A stretch of DNA of 64,000 bases from the NCBI RefSeq assembly GCF_004135975.1, contig NZ_CP026538.1, positions 2,480,001 to 2,544,000 on the forward strand, written 5' to 3'. The notes beneath the pieces were generated by a model. That model was not told where the DNA came from. It did not search any database and was given only the letters and a program-made list of their open reading frames with translations. Numbering within the stretch: position 1 is the first letter of the stretch; each line of letters starts with the position of its first letter. Made by a program: the position numbers and the translations under genes. This stretch comes from Solidesulfovibrio carbinolicus (GTDB lineage Bacteria > Desulfobacterota > Desulfovibrionia > Desulfovibrionales > Desulfovibrionaceae). Below, piece by piece: positions 16,398 through 25,045 of this stretch.

Positions 16398-16856
16398 ATG
16401 CGCATTACCTGGCATATCGTCAAAAAGCGCGGCAATCTGCGCCCGGAACTGGTCTACGACGTCGTCCTGGAAGGCCACGAAAAAGCCCTGGCCCTGCCTT
16501 ACGTGCGCATTGATTCGACCATCCCCGAGCCGCCGTCTTCCTGGCAGGCCCACTGCTATCCCGGCCAGCACGAACGGGCCGGGGCCGCGCCGGCCGGCGT
16601 TTACCAGTTGGCCACGCCCAACCATGCCGCCGGCAGGCTGCGGCAATCGCTGCGCCTGCCCTGGCGGCAGGACAACGCCTACCCGGAAGTGGAAGCGTCG
16701 TTTACGGCCCTGCGCCGGGCCTTTGAAGCGGCTTTGGCTGCGGCCGGAGCCAGCCAGCCCATGGACGTGCGCGGGGAGCTGACGCTCTCCGCCGGCCTCA
16801 AGCGGGATCTGGCCCCGTCGCTCATGGCCGACCGGCTGCTGGGGCTGGCCCAGTAG
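16398..16856 (+). CDS. Hypothetical protein, third gene of MoxR/VWA unit
   Basis: 152 residues from the ATG at 16398, 10 bases after the VWA gene, with AGGAGA as ribosome site. No signal peptide or membrane segment is seen. The N-terminus (MRITWHIVKKRGNLRPELVY) looks like a beta-rich fold, and the C-terminal half is alanine-rich and helical. I do not recognise a family. Its tight spacing and the terminator right after it place it in the same operon, so it may be an adaptor or substrate of the MoxR/VWA pair. The same frame is open upstream inside the VWA gene; those codons are a shadow. Confidence 0.75.
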   Translation: MRITWHIVKKRGNLRPELVYDVVLEGHEKALALPYVRIDSTIPEPPSSWQAHCYPGQHERAGAAPAGVYQLATPNHAAGRLRQSLRLPWRQDNAYPEVEASFTALRRAFEAALAAAGASQPMDVRGELTLSAGLKRDLAPSLMADRLLGLAQ

Positions 16857-16869
16857 CGCCTTGCAGGCT

Positions 16870-16920
16870 CAAACGCCGAAGGGCCGCCCGGGAATGTGTC
16901 CGGGCGGCCCCTAGCGTTTG
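16870..16920. terminator. Terminator after MoxR/VWA operon
   Basis: A 10-base perfect stem GGGCCGCCCG / CGGGCGGCCC (16881-16890 and 16901-16910) is flanked by an outer CAAACGC / GCGTTTG pairing, giving a long hairpin. It separates the plus-strand operon from the minus-strand UspA gene and could serve both. The remaining bases to 17060 show no gene. Confidence 0.65.
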
Positions 16921-17060
16921 CTCCGGGCCGGACTCTTGTCGCGCCCACGAAAAAGCGCCTGATGGAAATGTCAAATCCATCGCCAGCCGCCACCCAAACC
17001 GATAAATTGCCCCTCCAAAACGAGGCGTCCAAAAGCCTCTTGCCTCTTCTCGTCGCGTCC

Positions 17061-17549
17061 TTACGCCACCACCCAGACCGCCAGCCCCTTGGCGGCGTGG
17101 ATGATTTTGGTGGAGACGCTGCCGAAAAGAAATTCCTCCTGCTTGGACACGCCGCGCCGACCCACGACCACGGTGCCGTAGCCGCCTTCCTCGGCCAGCC
17201 GCAGCACTTCCAGGGCGATGCTCGTGCCGATGCTGCATTCGGTGGCTTCCCGCAGCGGGGAACGGCAGCTCTCCACGAACCGCGTGCCGACCTTGCCATC
17301 GGGAATGCCGGCCGCGACGAGCATGGCCCTGGCCTGGGCCAGGGCGTCACGCATGGCGGCGTTGCGGCGCTGGCATTCGGCCTTCCAGGCCGCGTCATCG
17401 GCAAAAAGGTCCCGGTCGGCCGGACGTTCAATGGCGGCCACATCGACTTGTCGGGTTCCATCGTGCCCGACCATGGCCGCGACATAGGCCACGGAGCGTT
17501 GGGCATTGTCCGAGCCGTCGTAGGCGATAAGGATTTTGTCGGTATTCAT
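17061..17549 (-). CDS. Universal stress protein UspA family
   Basis: 162 residues from the ATG at 17549 (MNTDKILIAYDGSDNAQRSV). The C-terminal ATP-binding motif is partly changed: VVVGRRGVSKQEEFLFGSVS, with G-x2-G then G-S, so ATP binding remains plausible. Usp proteins respond to stress and starvation in the cytoplasm. The frame stays open 41 codons upstream, but these overlap the kinase-like gene's end and have no Usp similarity. It begins 13 bases after the stop of that gene, so the two are one operon. Confidence 0.9.
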   Translation of the reverse strand: MNTDKILIAYDGSDNAQRSVAYVAAMVGHDGTRQVDVAAIERPADRDLFADDAAWKAECQRRNAAMRDALAQARAMLVAAGIPDGKVGTRFVESCRSPLREATECSIGTSIALEVLRLAEEGGYGTVVVGRRGVSKQEEFLFGSVSTKIIHAAKGLAVWVVA

Positions 17550-17562
17550 GGCTGCTCCAGGT

Positions 17563-18519
17563 TCAGACGCCGCTGCGGCCAAGGGCTTGGCGGGCGCGGC
17601 AAAGGTCGTCGATGAGTTCGCCGGCCGTGTCATAGTAGACCTCGGCGGCCAGGGAAAATCGCCGCAAGACATTGGTCAGTTCCAGCGGGATGTAGGGAAA
17701 CAGCTTCTGCAGATTGACGATGCGATTGGGGAACATGATGGAACAATCGTCGCTGGTGATCTGCGCCCGCATGGCCGGCGAGACGGACTGGGTGGTGTGC
17801 TGCCCCATGCCGACCAGGAACTGGATGATGTTGCCCAGGCCAAAGAGGTCGAGGCCAAACGGGCTTTCCTGGAAGTCAAAAGTGTAATCGAAATCGATCC
17901 AGCAATACTGCCCGGAATCGTGGAGCACGTAGAGGTGGTCGCGGCGCACGTCGCCGTGCTTTTCATTGCGGTCATGGAGCCATTTGATGGCCTGGCAGGC
18001 CTCGATGAAGCGTTCGAGAACCGTGGGGAAGAGGTCGTGGAAATAGTCGCGATGCGGCATTTCCAGGGCCTCGATCTTTTCGTCCAGGCGCTTGCCGGCG
18101 ACAAGGTCGAGGATGCGCACGGGATTGCCGGCCACGTCGTAGATGGTCTCGCCCTGCATAAAGCGCGGGTCGCCGCGCACGAGGTCGAGGATACGGGTCT
18201 CCTTGCGCGGGCTTCGTGTGCAGGTGACCACCATGGAGCCGATGGTCATGGGAAAGTTCTCGTGGAAAACGAGCTTGACGATGTTACGGCCGCCGGTTTC
18301 CAGACAGCGGCAGCGTTTGACCCAGTATTTCGGGTCTTCCATGCCGAAGCGGCGTTCGGCCTCGTCGCGCAGCACCAGGAAGTGGCGCTCGCCAAGGACC
18401 ATGACGTCGCCGTAGCCGATGCGCATGAATTCGCTGGTGTCGTCGTAGAGTTCCCCGACGTGGCGGGCCGGAAAATCCGGGGCCAGACGGGTGAGCAGTT
18501 CGCGGGCGGATGGGGCCAA
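17563..18519 (-). CDS. Protein kinase-like protein paired with UspA
   Basis: 318 residues from a TTG at 18519, chosen because GGAGG precedes it by 5 bases and upstream codons lie in the divergent promoter region. The catalytic loop reads HGDVRRDHLYV (HxDx4H instead of N) and the metal-binding motif IDFDYTFDF has DFD in place of DFG. An ATP-anchoring lysine would be in the IVKLVF segment. This is the pattern of small bacterial eukaryotic-like or aminoglycoside-type kinases. A target is not known. Sharing an operon with a Usp gene suggests a stress-response function (inference). Assignment to the kinase fold is fairly safe, activity is not. Confidence 0.75.
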   Translation of the reverse strand: MAPSARELLTRLAPDFPARHVGELYDDTSEFMRIGYGDVMVLGERHFLVLRDEAERRFGMEDPKYWVKRCRCLETGGRNIVKLVFHENFPMTIGSMVVTCTRSPRKETRILDLVRGDPRFMQGETIYDVAGNPVRILDLVAGKRLDEKIEALEMPHRDYFHDLFPTVLERFIEACQAIKWLHDRNEKHGDVRRDHLYVLHDSGQYCWIDFDYTFDFQESPFGLDLFGLGNIIQFLVGMGQHTTQSVSPAMRAQITSDDCSIMFPNRIVNLQKLFPYIPLELTNVLRRFSLAAEVYYDTAGELIDDLCRARQALGRSGV

Positions 18520-18700
18520 GGACGCCTCCGTGGCGGTTGGACGTTTCCTATACCTGTGCCCGATTTTGGGATCTTGGGCAACGCCTGGGGCGTATTGGAC
18601 GGCTTGTCCCGGGCTTGTGGACGGGCTAATGTCAAACGACGTCTGTCGTCGTTGGGCCGATTCCGGCAATACGAACGCGGACAGGATGGGGGGAGGACTC

Positions 18701-19441
18701 ATGGCGGACAAACGCGTGGCCATTGTCACCGGCGCGTCCCGGGGCATCGGCGCGGCTGTGGCCCGGCGCCTGGCTGCGAACGGGCTGGCGGTGGTGGTCA
18801 ATTACGTGACTGGGCAAACCCGGGCGGAGGCTGTTGTGCGCGACATTGTGGCCGAGGGCGGGCATGGCGTGGCCATCGGGGCCGACGTGTCCGATCCGGC
18901 CGATGCGGCCGCGCTTTTCGAGGCGGCCGAAGCCGTCTTTGGCAACGTGGACGTCATCGTCAACAATGCCGGGGTGATGCAACCCGGAGTGGTTTCCCTG
19001 GCCGACACCAGCGACGAACTGTACGAGCGCATCGTGTCCATCAACCTCGGCGGCACGTTCAACATGCTGCGTCTGGCCGCGACCCGGCTGCGCGACAATG
19101 GGCGCATCGTCAATTTTTCCTCCAGCGTGGTCGGGCTACGGCCGGCCGGCTACGCCGTTTACGCGGCCACCAAGGCGGCGGTGGAAACCATGACCGCCAT
19201 CTTCGCCAAGGAAATGGGGCCGCGCGGCATCAGCGTCTCGGCCGTGGCTCCGGGGCCGGTTGGCACGGAGCTTTTTTTGACGGGCAAGACGCCGGAGATG
19301 GTGGAGCGCATCGTCGCGGCAACGCCCCTGGGCCGGCTCGGCACGCCCGAGGACGTGGCCGGGGTGGTGTCGTTTCTGGTGGGAGAGAGCGGCGGCTGGA
19401 TCAACGGCGCGGTCATCCGAGCCAACGGGGGCATGGCGTAG
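18701..19441 (+). CDS. SDR-family oxidoreductase
   Basis: 246 residues from ATG 18701, with GGGAGGA 6 bases upstream. Nucleotide-binding motif TGASRGIG at 11-18, NNAG at about 88-91, catalytic serine in NFSSSVVG and the YxxxK pair in YAVYAATKAA. The C-terminal end has the usual PLGRLGTPEDVAGVVSFL and GG closing. The arrangement is that of FabG-like 3-oxoacyl reductases and related dehydrogenases. With a single gene and no pathway neighbours the substrate is open. The divergent gap 18520-18700 carries both promoters. Confidence 0.92.
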   Translation: MADKRVAIVTGASRGIGAAVARRLAANGLAVVVNYVTGQTRAEAVVRDIVAEGGHGVAIGADVSDPADAAALFEAAEAVFGNVDVIVNNAGVMQPGVVSLADTSDELYERIVSINLGGTFNMLRLAATRLRDNGRIVNFSSSVVGLRPAGYAVYAATKAAVETMTAIFAKEMGPRGISVSAVAPGPVGTELFLTGKTPEMVERIVAATPLGRLGTPEDVAGVVSFLVGESGGWINGAVIRANGGMA

Positions 19442-19473
19442 CCGGGGGTGGTGCGCTCCCGGAGTCGGACCAG

Positions 19474-19506
19474 AAAAAAGGCCTTGCGGCAAATTGCCGC
19501 AAGGCC
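19474..19506 (-). terminator. Terminator of tRNA-Ala
   Basis: A 13-base perfect stem (GGCCTTGCGGCAA / TTGCCGCAAGGCC) with one loop base is followed on the minus strand by six T. It lies 12 bases beyond the tRNA 3' end and could also stop the SDR transcript from the other side. Confidence 0.8.
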
Positions 19507-19518
19507 CTGACATTCCAA

Positions 19519-19594
19519 TGGTGGAGGCGATGGGACTTGAACCCACTACCTATGCGTTGCGAACGCATCGCTCTCCCAGATGAGCTACGCCCCC
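19519..19594 (-). tRNA. tRNA-Ala, anticodon CGC
   Basis: 76 bases on the minus strand. The acceptor stem GGGGGCG pairs with CGCCTCC, including the G3:U70 pair that identifies alanine tRNAs. The D-arm has GCTC/GAGC, the anticodon stem ATGCG/CGCAT with loop TTCGCAA gives anticodon CGC (codon GCG), and the T-arm is GTGGG TTCAAGT CCCAT. The CCA end is encoded. A promoter and a terminator flank it. Confidence 0.95.
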
Positions 19595-19607
19595 GTTGGG
19601 AAGAAGG

Positions 19608-19636
19608 TTATTAAGCGCAATCCTCGGCCCGGTCAA
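19608..19636 (-). promoter_or_regulatory. Promoter of tRNA-Ala
   Basis: On the minus strand, TTGACC (-35) and TAATAA (-10) are separated by exactly 17 bases. The -10 box lies 13 bases before the mature tRNA 5' end. Confidence 0.7.
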
Positions 19637-19780
19637 GAAATCCTTTGTCGTTTTCGTGGCGTTAGCCAAATGTCATCGGAGTGCGGTTGACCTCGGGCGT
19701 TCCTGATGCCACTATCCCAATTGAAAGATACCCGAAACCATTATGCCTTTTTTGGCGATTTCGCCTCTGGAGACCTGATC

Positions 19781-20224
19781 ATGAAGATCCATCGCGCCCT
19801 GCGCATGGAGCGCTGCATAGGTTGCCATTCCTGTTCCCTGGCCTGCGCCCGGCTGGTTTACAAGTCCATGTCCTGGCAAACCGCCGGCATCCGCATCCGA
19901 TCCACCGGCGGCGTGTCCAGCGGCTTCCAGGCCATCCTGTGCCTGGCCTGCGACCCGGCCCCGTGCGCTGCCGCCTGCCCCACCGGGGCCATGCGCCAAC
20001 GCAAGTCCGGCGGCGGGGTAACCCTCAAAAAATCCCTGTGCATCCAGTGCGGCCAATGCGCCGCCGCCTGTCCGGTGGACGCCATCAATCTTGACGCGGC
20101 CGGCAATCCCGCCGTGTGCCTGCACTGCGGCCAGTGCACCGCCTATTGCCCCCATGACTGCCTGGAGCTGGTCGAGGCCGACACGCCCGCCGCCCCCTGC
20201 CTGGAGAGTTGCCATGTCGAATGA
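19781..20224 (+). CDS. Four-cluster [4Fe-4S] ferredoxin-like subunit of AOR
   Basis: 147 residues from ATG 19781, with GGAG at a good distance; an ATG at 19706 would add 25 residues without family similarity. Four cysteine groups are visible: CIGCHSCSLAC, CLACDPAPCAAAC, CIQCGQCAAAC and CLHCGQCTAYC. They are enough for four [4Fe-4S] clusters, as in the small subunits of the HycB/CooF and AorA type. It overlaps the next gene, an AOR large subunit, by 11 bases. It is likely the electron wire between the AOR and a partner. Confidence 0.9.
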   Translation: MKIHRALRMERCIGCHSCSLACARLVYKSMSWQTAGIRIRSTGGVSSGFQAILCLACDPAPCAAACPTGAMRQRKSGGGVTLKKSLCIQCGQCAAACPVDAINLDAAGNPAVCLHCGQCTAYCPHDCLELVEADTPAAPCLESCHVE

Positions 20225-21998
20225 GGCAAACGATCTGTTCCGCGTCCTGGTCTATGACCTCGAACGCGGTCGCGGCGAACTGGCCATCCTGCCCGGTCGG
20301 CGGGACTACCTCGGCGGCTCGGGGCTGGCGGCGCTCCTCTACGAAAAATATGGCCTGCCCACGGCCCCGGCCTTCGATCCCCGCCAGCCGCTGATTTTCG
20401 CCATTGGTCCGGCCACCGGCTATTTCCCGCTCATGAGCAAGACCGTGTGCGGCTTCAAATCGCCCTACAACGAAAACTACGCCGAATCCCACGCCGGCGG
20501 CCGTTCGGCCCTGTCCCTGCGTTTTGCCGGCTACGACGCCCTGGTGGTGGTGGGCAAGGCCCCGAGGCTCTCCACCCTGGTGGTCGGTTCGCGGCGCATC
20601 GAACGCCTCGACGTCCACTATCTGGCCGGGGCCGACGTGTTCACCACGGGCAAGCTCCTGCGAAAAATCGCCGAAGGGGCCTCGGGCCACCGCAGCATCC
20701 TGCGCATCGGCCCGGCCGGAGAAAACGGCTCGGGCTACGCCTGCATCAACGTCGATACCTACCGCCACTTCGGCCGCCTCGGGGCCGGGGCGGTCATGGG
20801 CGCGAAAAACCTCAAAGGCATCGTCCTGCAGGGCGACGGCGACTTGCCCCTTCCGGCCGACAAGGGCTACGCCAAGCTTTTCAAGGACATTCACGAAAAG
20901 GTCACGTCTTCGGGGATGATGGAAAAATACCACAACCTCGGCACCCCGGCCAACGTGCTGCCCTTAAACGAACTCAAGTCCCTGCCCTGGCGCAACTTGG
21001 CCGCCACCAGCGACGCCGAGGCGGACAAGGTCTCGGGCGAGGCTTTTGCCGAAAAGCTCCTCATGCACAACGCCGCCTGCGCCGGCTGCCCGGTGGGCTG
21101 CATCCACGTCGGCATGGTGCGCGAGATGTTCTCGACTTCCCACCGTTTCGCCATCCATCAGGTGGCCTACGACCACGAGCCCAACTTCGCGGCCGGCCCC
21201 ATGCTTGGCGTGACCGATCCGGTGGAGGTGCTGGCGATAAACGACATGGCCGACCGCCAGGGTCTGGACATCATCTCGGCCGGCGTGGCCCTGGCCTGGG
21301 CCGTGGAGGCCACGCAAAAGGGCGTCATTTCCGAAAAGGAAACCGAGGTGAAGCTCGCCTTCGGCGACGCGGCCGCCCTAAAGCGCGCCATGTGGCTCAT
21401 CGGCCACAAGGCCAACGACTTCTATGCGCTGCTTGGCCAGGGCGCCATGGCCGCCGCCGCCCATTACGGCGGGGCCGACTACGCCTGCGTGCTGGGGCAG
21501 GAAATGGCCGGCTACGCCACGGGCGAGACCTATTTTGCCTCCCAGACCGTCGCTTTCCGTCATTCCCACCTCGATACCGGGGCCTACTCCTACGACCAGA
21601 AGCACAAGGAGCAGGACGTGGCCAAGGTGGTGGATTTCCTTGTCAAGGACGAACGCGAACGGGTGCTTCTCACCTGCCTTGTGGCCTGCCTTTTCGCCCG
21701 GGAGGTCTACAAGCCCGAAGTCATCGCCTCGGTGCTCGGCTGCCTGGGCCACGAGGAACTGGCCGGCTCCTTTGACGCCGCCGCCGAGAACGCCCGGCGC
21801 GCCCGCTGGCGGCTCAAGATCGCCACCGGCTACGATCCCAGGGCCACGCGCATTCCCAAGCGCTTCACCGAGGTGACCACCTGGAAGGGGCCGGTGGACG
21901 CGGTCTACATGGAGGCCCTGCGGGCCGCCTATGCCGAGGCCGTGGCCGAACTCGGCGCGCCGCCTGCCGCCGCCGAGCCCCAACCGCCGGCTATGTAA
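20214..21998 (+). CDS. Aldehyde ferredoxin oxidoreductase family protein, second copy
   Basis: 594 residues from ATG 20214. Cluster cysteines are Cys289, Cys292 and Cys296 (CAGCPVGC), with the fourth in the LLTCLVACLF segment (Cys488 or Cys492). GGSGLAALLYEKYG and the pterin-binding GAKNLKGIVLQG are family features. It differs clearly from the AOR at 10715-12493, so it is a separate subfamily and not a recent duplicate. With the four-cluster protein encoded just upstream it resembles the two-subunit core of AorAB-type enzymes. An FAD subunit (AorC) is not in this window. The substrate is unknown. Confidence 0.92.
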   Translation: MSNEANDLFRVLVYDLERGRGELAILPGRRDYLGGSGLAALLYEKYGLPTAPAFDPRQPLIFAIGPATGYFPLMSKTVCGFKSPYNENYAESHAGGRSALSLRFAGYDALVVVGKAPRLSTLVVGSRRIERLDVHYLAGADVFTTGKLLRKIAEGASGHRSILRIGPAGENGSGYACINVDTYRHFGRLGAGAVMGAKNLKGIVLQGDGDLPLPADKGYAKLFKDIHEKVTSSGMMEKYHNLGTPANVLPLNELKSLPWRNLAATSDAEADKVSGEAFAEKLLMHNAACAGCPVGCIHVGMVREMFSTSHRFAIHQVAYDHEPNFAAGPMLGVTDPVEVLAINDMADRQGLDIISAGVALAWAVEATQKGVISEKETEVKLAFGDAAALKRAMWLIGHKANDFYALLGQGAMAAAAHYGGADYACVLGQEMAGYATGETYFASQTVAFRHSHLDTGAYSYDQKHKEQDVAKVVDFLVKDERERVLLTCLVACLFAREVYKPEVIASVLGCLGHEELAGSFDAAAENARRARWRLKIATGYDPRATRIPKRFTEVTTWKGPVDAVYMEALRAAYAEAVAELGAPPAAAEPQPPAM

Positions 21999-22045
21999 TA
22001 AAACGCCGTCCCCGCCGTGCAATCGACGCGGCGAGATGCTAGGCC

Positions 22046-22096
22046 ATACGGCATCGGCCCCAAACCGGGGCCGATGCCGTATTTTATTCTTTTTTC
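22046..22096 (+). terminator. Strong intrinsic terminator after second AOR
   Basis: A 16-base perfect stem (ATACGGCATCGGCCCC / GGGGCCGATGCCGTAT) with a 5-base loop is followed by TTTATTCTTTTTT. The remaining bases to 22193 form the leader of pgi. Confidence 0.9.
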
Positions 22097-22193
22097 CGCA
22101 ACCACGGCGTGTTATGGCAGAAACGTCGTCCGGCCGTGCCCGCCCCGGCCAAGGCCTCGATCCTAAGCCCCTGACGGTCAAAGGAGACCAGAC

Positions 22194-23843
22194 ATGGCCC
22201 AACTCACCGAGCATCCGGCCCACAGCGCCCTCGTCGCTCACCATGAGCGCGTCAAGGAACTGCACATGCGCGACCTGTTCGCCGCCGACCCCGGCCGGTT
22301 CGACAACTATTCCCTGCGCCTGGGCGACGTCCTGTTCGATTATTCCAAGAATCGGGTCACGGACGAGACCCTGGGCCTGCTGTTCGACCTGGCCCGGCAA
22401 GCCGGGGTGGAAGCCCGGCGCGACGCCATGTTCGCCGGCGAAAAGATCAACCGCACCGAAAACCGGGCCGTGCTCCACGTGGCCCTGCGAAACCGCGCCA
22501 ACCGGCCCATCGCGGTGGACGGCCGCGACGTCATGCCCGACGTCAACAAGGTGCTCAACCAGATGCGCATTTTTTGCGGCCGCGTCCATTCCGGCCAGTG
22601 GAAGGGATACACCGGCAAGGCCATCACCGACGTGGTCAACATCGGCATCGGCGGCTCGGACCTGGGGCCGCAGATGGCGAGCCTGGCCCTGGCCCATTAT
22701 GCCGTGCCCGGCATCACGTCGCATTTCGTTTCCAACGTGGACGGCGCGCACATGGTGGACACGCTAAGGCGCGTCTCCCCGGAGACGACTCTTTTCATCA
22801 TCGCCTCCAAGACCTTCACCACCCTGGAGACCATGGCCAACGCTCATGACGCTCGGGATTGGTTTCTCGCCCAGGCCGGCGACGAGGCGGCCGTGGCCAA
22901 GCATTTCGTGGCTCTGTCCACCAACGCCGAGGCCGTGGCCGCCTTCGGTATCGACACGGCCAACATGTTCGCCTTTTGGGATTGGGTCGGCGGGCGCTAT
23001 TCCCTGTGGTCGGCCATTGGCCTGTCTATCGCCCTGGCCGTGGGCTTCGACAACTTCGAGGCCATGCTCGAAGGCGCGTTTATCGCCGACGAGCATTTCC
23101 GGTCCGCGCCCCTGGAGCGCAACATTCCGGTGGTCATGGGACTGCTCGGCATCTGGTACAACAATTACTTCGGGGCCCAGACCCAGGCCATCCTGCCCTA
23201 CGACCAGCACCTGACCCGGTTCGCCGCCTATTTCCAGCAAGGCGACATGGAGAGCAACGGCAAGTCCGTCACCAATGACGGCCGGTTCGTGGACTACACC
23301 ACCGGCCCCATCATCTGGGGCGAACCCGGCACCAACGGCCAGCATGCCTTTTACCAGCTCATCCACCAGGGCCGAAAGCTCATCCCCTGCGATTTCCTGG
23401 CCGCCGCCGTCACCCGCACACCCCTGGGCCGGCATCAGGACATGCTGTTGTCCAACTTCTTTGCCCAGACCGAGGCCCTCATGAAGGGCAAGACCGTGGA
23501 CGAAGCCCGGGGAGAACTTACCGGCAAGGGATTGGACGAGGCACAATTGGAGCTTTTATCCAAGGCCAAGTCCTTCACCGGCAACCGCCCGACCAATTCG
23601 TTCCTGTATCGCGTCCTGGATCCCAAGACCCTGGGCACGCTGATCGCGCTCTACGAGCACAAGATTTTTGTCCAGGGAACCATCTGGGACATCAACTCCT
23701 ACGACCAGATGGGCGTGGAACTCGGCAAGGTGCTGGCCGGGACCATCCTCAAGGAGTTGGAGGACGACGCGCCAGTGAAATCCCACGACTGCTCCACCAA
23801 CGGCTTGGTCAATTACTACAAGGAATTGCGTCTGGGCGACTAG
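22194..23843 (+). CDS. pgi: Glucose-6-phosphate isomerase
   Basis: 549 residues, full length. [13 protein letters not shown] forms the sugar-phosphate binding site, [12 protein letters not shown] and [18 protein letters not shown] are the two signature blocks, and the catalytic glutamate is in [12 protein letters not shown]. It interconverts glucose-6-phosphate and fructose-6-phosphate in the cytoplasm. A ribosome site AAAGGAG lies 8 bases before the ATG. The opposite-strand glgA and glgB genes close by make this a carbohydrate storage neighbourhood. Confidence 0.97.
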   Translation: MAQLTEHPAHSALVAHHERVKELHMRDLFAADPGRFDNYSLRLGDVLFDYSKNRVTDETLGLLFDLARQAGVEARRDAMFAGEKINRTENRAVLHVALRNRANRPIAVDGRDVMPDVNKVLNQMRIFCGRVHSGQWKGYTGKAITDVVNIGIGGSDLGPQMASLALAHYAVPGITSHFVSNVDGAHMVDTLRRVSPETTLFIIASKTFTTLETMANAHDARDWFLAQAGDEAAVAKHFVALSTNAEAVAAFGIDTANMFAFWDWVGGRYSLWSAIGLSIALAVGFDNFEAMLEGAFIADEHFRSAPLERNIPVVMGLLGIWYNNYFGAQTQAILPYDQHLTRFAAYFQQGDMESNGKSVTNDGRFVDYTTGPIIWGEPGTNGQHAFYQLIHQGRKLIPCDFLAAAVTRTPLGRHQDMLLSNFFAQTEALMKGKTVDEARGELTGKGLDEAQLELLSKAKSFTGNRPTNSFLYRVLDPKTLGTLIALYEHKIFVQGTIWDINSYDQMGVELGKVLAGTILKELEDDAPVKSHDCSTNGLVNYYKELRLGD

Positions 23844-23860
23844 TGTCGCGCCCCGCGTCG

Positions 23861-23920
23861 CAGCAAAGCGACGCCTCCGGCGGGCGGGGGCCTCAGGCCC
23901 CCGCCCCCCCCAAAGGGTTA
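23861..23920. repeat. GC-rich intergenic hairpin repeat, copy A
   Basis: GCCTCCGGCGG is followed by a perfect hairpin GGGGGCC-TCA-GGCCCCC (23886-23902) and a C-tract. A close relative is at 60824-60866 (GCCTCCGGCGG, then GGGGGCC-TGA-GGCCCC). It lies between convergent pgi and pdxA, where it can end both transcripts. Confidence 0.6.
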
Positions 23921-23945
23921 AAAGGGGGATAGCGGGAAGACACGG

Positions 23946-24956
23946 TTACCCCGTCAGCCGCTTGGCCAGCTCCAAGGCGGCGGCCAAGCTGCTTGTGGCC
24001 GCCTTGCCCGTGCCGACAAGCTCGAAGCCCGTGCCGTGGCCCACGGAGGTGCGCACAAAGGGCAGCCCCAGGGTCACGTTGACCGTGTCCTTGAAGTGTA
24101 AAAGCTTTAGCGGCGGCAAACCCTGGTCATGGTACATGGCCAGGATGGCGGAAAATTCGCCCTGGGCCGCCCGGTAAAAGAGCGTGTCCGCCGGCAGCGG
24201 CCCCACGGCCGCGACGCCCTTGGCCCGGGCCGCGTCCACGGCCGGGCGCACCACTGCCTCATCCTCGCGACCTAAAAGCCCGCCCTCCCCGGCATGGGGA
24301 TTGAGGCCGCACACGGCAATGGGCTTGTCCGCCACGCCAAGGCGCGTGACGTAGTCCCAGGTCAGGGCCAGGCAGCGGGCCACCCGGTCGTAGGTGACCA
24401 GCGACGGCACCTTGGCCAAGGGTGGATGGGTGGTGACCAGGCTCACCCGCAGCACCGGACCGCACAGGTGCATGCACACCCCGCCACGTCCCACGCCTGA
24501 ACGTTCGGCCAGAAATTCGGTATGACCCGGAAAAGCGAAGCCGGCGGCGTTGAGCGCCGCCTTGGACAGCGGGCCGGTGACCAGCCCCCAGTCCGGATGA
24601 GCGGCCAGGACGGCCAGGGCCAGTTCCAGGCTCTCGCCGGCGGCCCGGCCGCCTTCGGGCGTCTCTTTTCCAGCCGCAACCGGCAACCCGGCCAAGCCCT
24701 GAGGCTCCAGGAGATAAACGCCGGGGGAGGCTTCGGCCAGGGCGTCATAGTCGGGCAGGCGCGTCCAGAACCGGGCCAGTCCCAGGTGACTTGCGTGCCA
24801 AACCAGGGCCGTTTCCGGGCCAACAAGCGCCACAGAACGGTCGTTTTTCGGCGCGTCCGGGCCGCCGAGCAGCCGGCAGGCCAGTTCCGGCCCAAGGCCG
24901 CCTGCGTCGCCGAGGGTGAGAAGGATGGGGTTTTTCAAAGGGGATTGGGCAGTCAT
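23946..24956 (-). CDS. pdxA: 4-hydroxythreonine-4-phosphate dehydrogenase
   Basis: 336 residues from ATG 24956, preceded by GGAAGG. The upstream open frame to 25043 is not needed. PILLTLGDAGGLGPEL is the N-terminal substrate loop (family: TxGDPAGIGPE; here the conserved proline is alanine), FPGHTEFLAE and the metal histidines in MYHDQGLPPLK are conserved, and the end has GLPFVRTSVGHGTGFEL. It oxidises 4-phosphohydroxythreonine in pyridoxal-phosphate synthesis. Its place behind glgB has no clear metabolic reason; a hairpin separates them. Confidence 0.95.
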   Translation of the reverse strand: MTAQSPLKNPILLTLGDAGGLGPELACRLLGGPDAPKNDRSVALVGPETALVWHASHLGLARFWTRLPDYDALAEASPGVYLLEPQGLAGLPVAAGKETPEGGRAAGESLELALAVLAAHPDWGLVTGPLSKAALNAAGFAFPGHTEFLAERSGVGRGGVCMHLCGPVLRVSLVTTHPPLAKVPSLVTYDRVARCLALTWDYVTRLGVADKPIAVCGLNPHAGEGGLLGREDEAVVRPAVDAARAKGVAAVGPLPADTLFYRAAQGEFSAILAMYHDQGLPPLKLLHFKDTVNVTLGLPFVRTSVGHGTGFELVGTGKAATSSLAAALELAKRLTG

Positions 24957-25014
24957 GGGCTTCCTTCCATAACACCAAAAGCCGGAAGGATGATTCCCCG
25001 GCACAGGAGGTTTG

Positions 25015-25037
25015 GGGAGGAGGCCGCGCCTCCTCCC
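25015..25037 (-). terminator. Hairpin after glgB
   Basis: A 10-base perfect stem (GGGAGGAGGC / GCCTCCTCCC) has a 3-base loop, 9 bases after the glgB stop. There is no T-tract, so read-through into pdxA is likely. Confidence 0.45.
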
Positions 25038-25045
25038 GTCCATTT

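Noticed and set aside
19519-19594. tRNA-Ala as attachment site of an integrated element
   Set aside because: No integrase and no second copy of the tRNA 3' end occur in the window; genes on both sides look native.
17536-19614. 692-codon open frame on the plus strand
   Set aside because: It runs antisense through the kinase-like gene, then crosses the SDR in another frame and the tRNA. No motif supports it.
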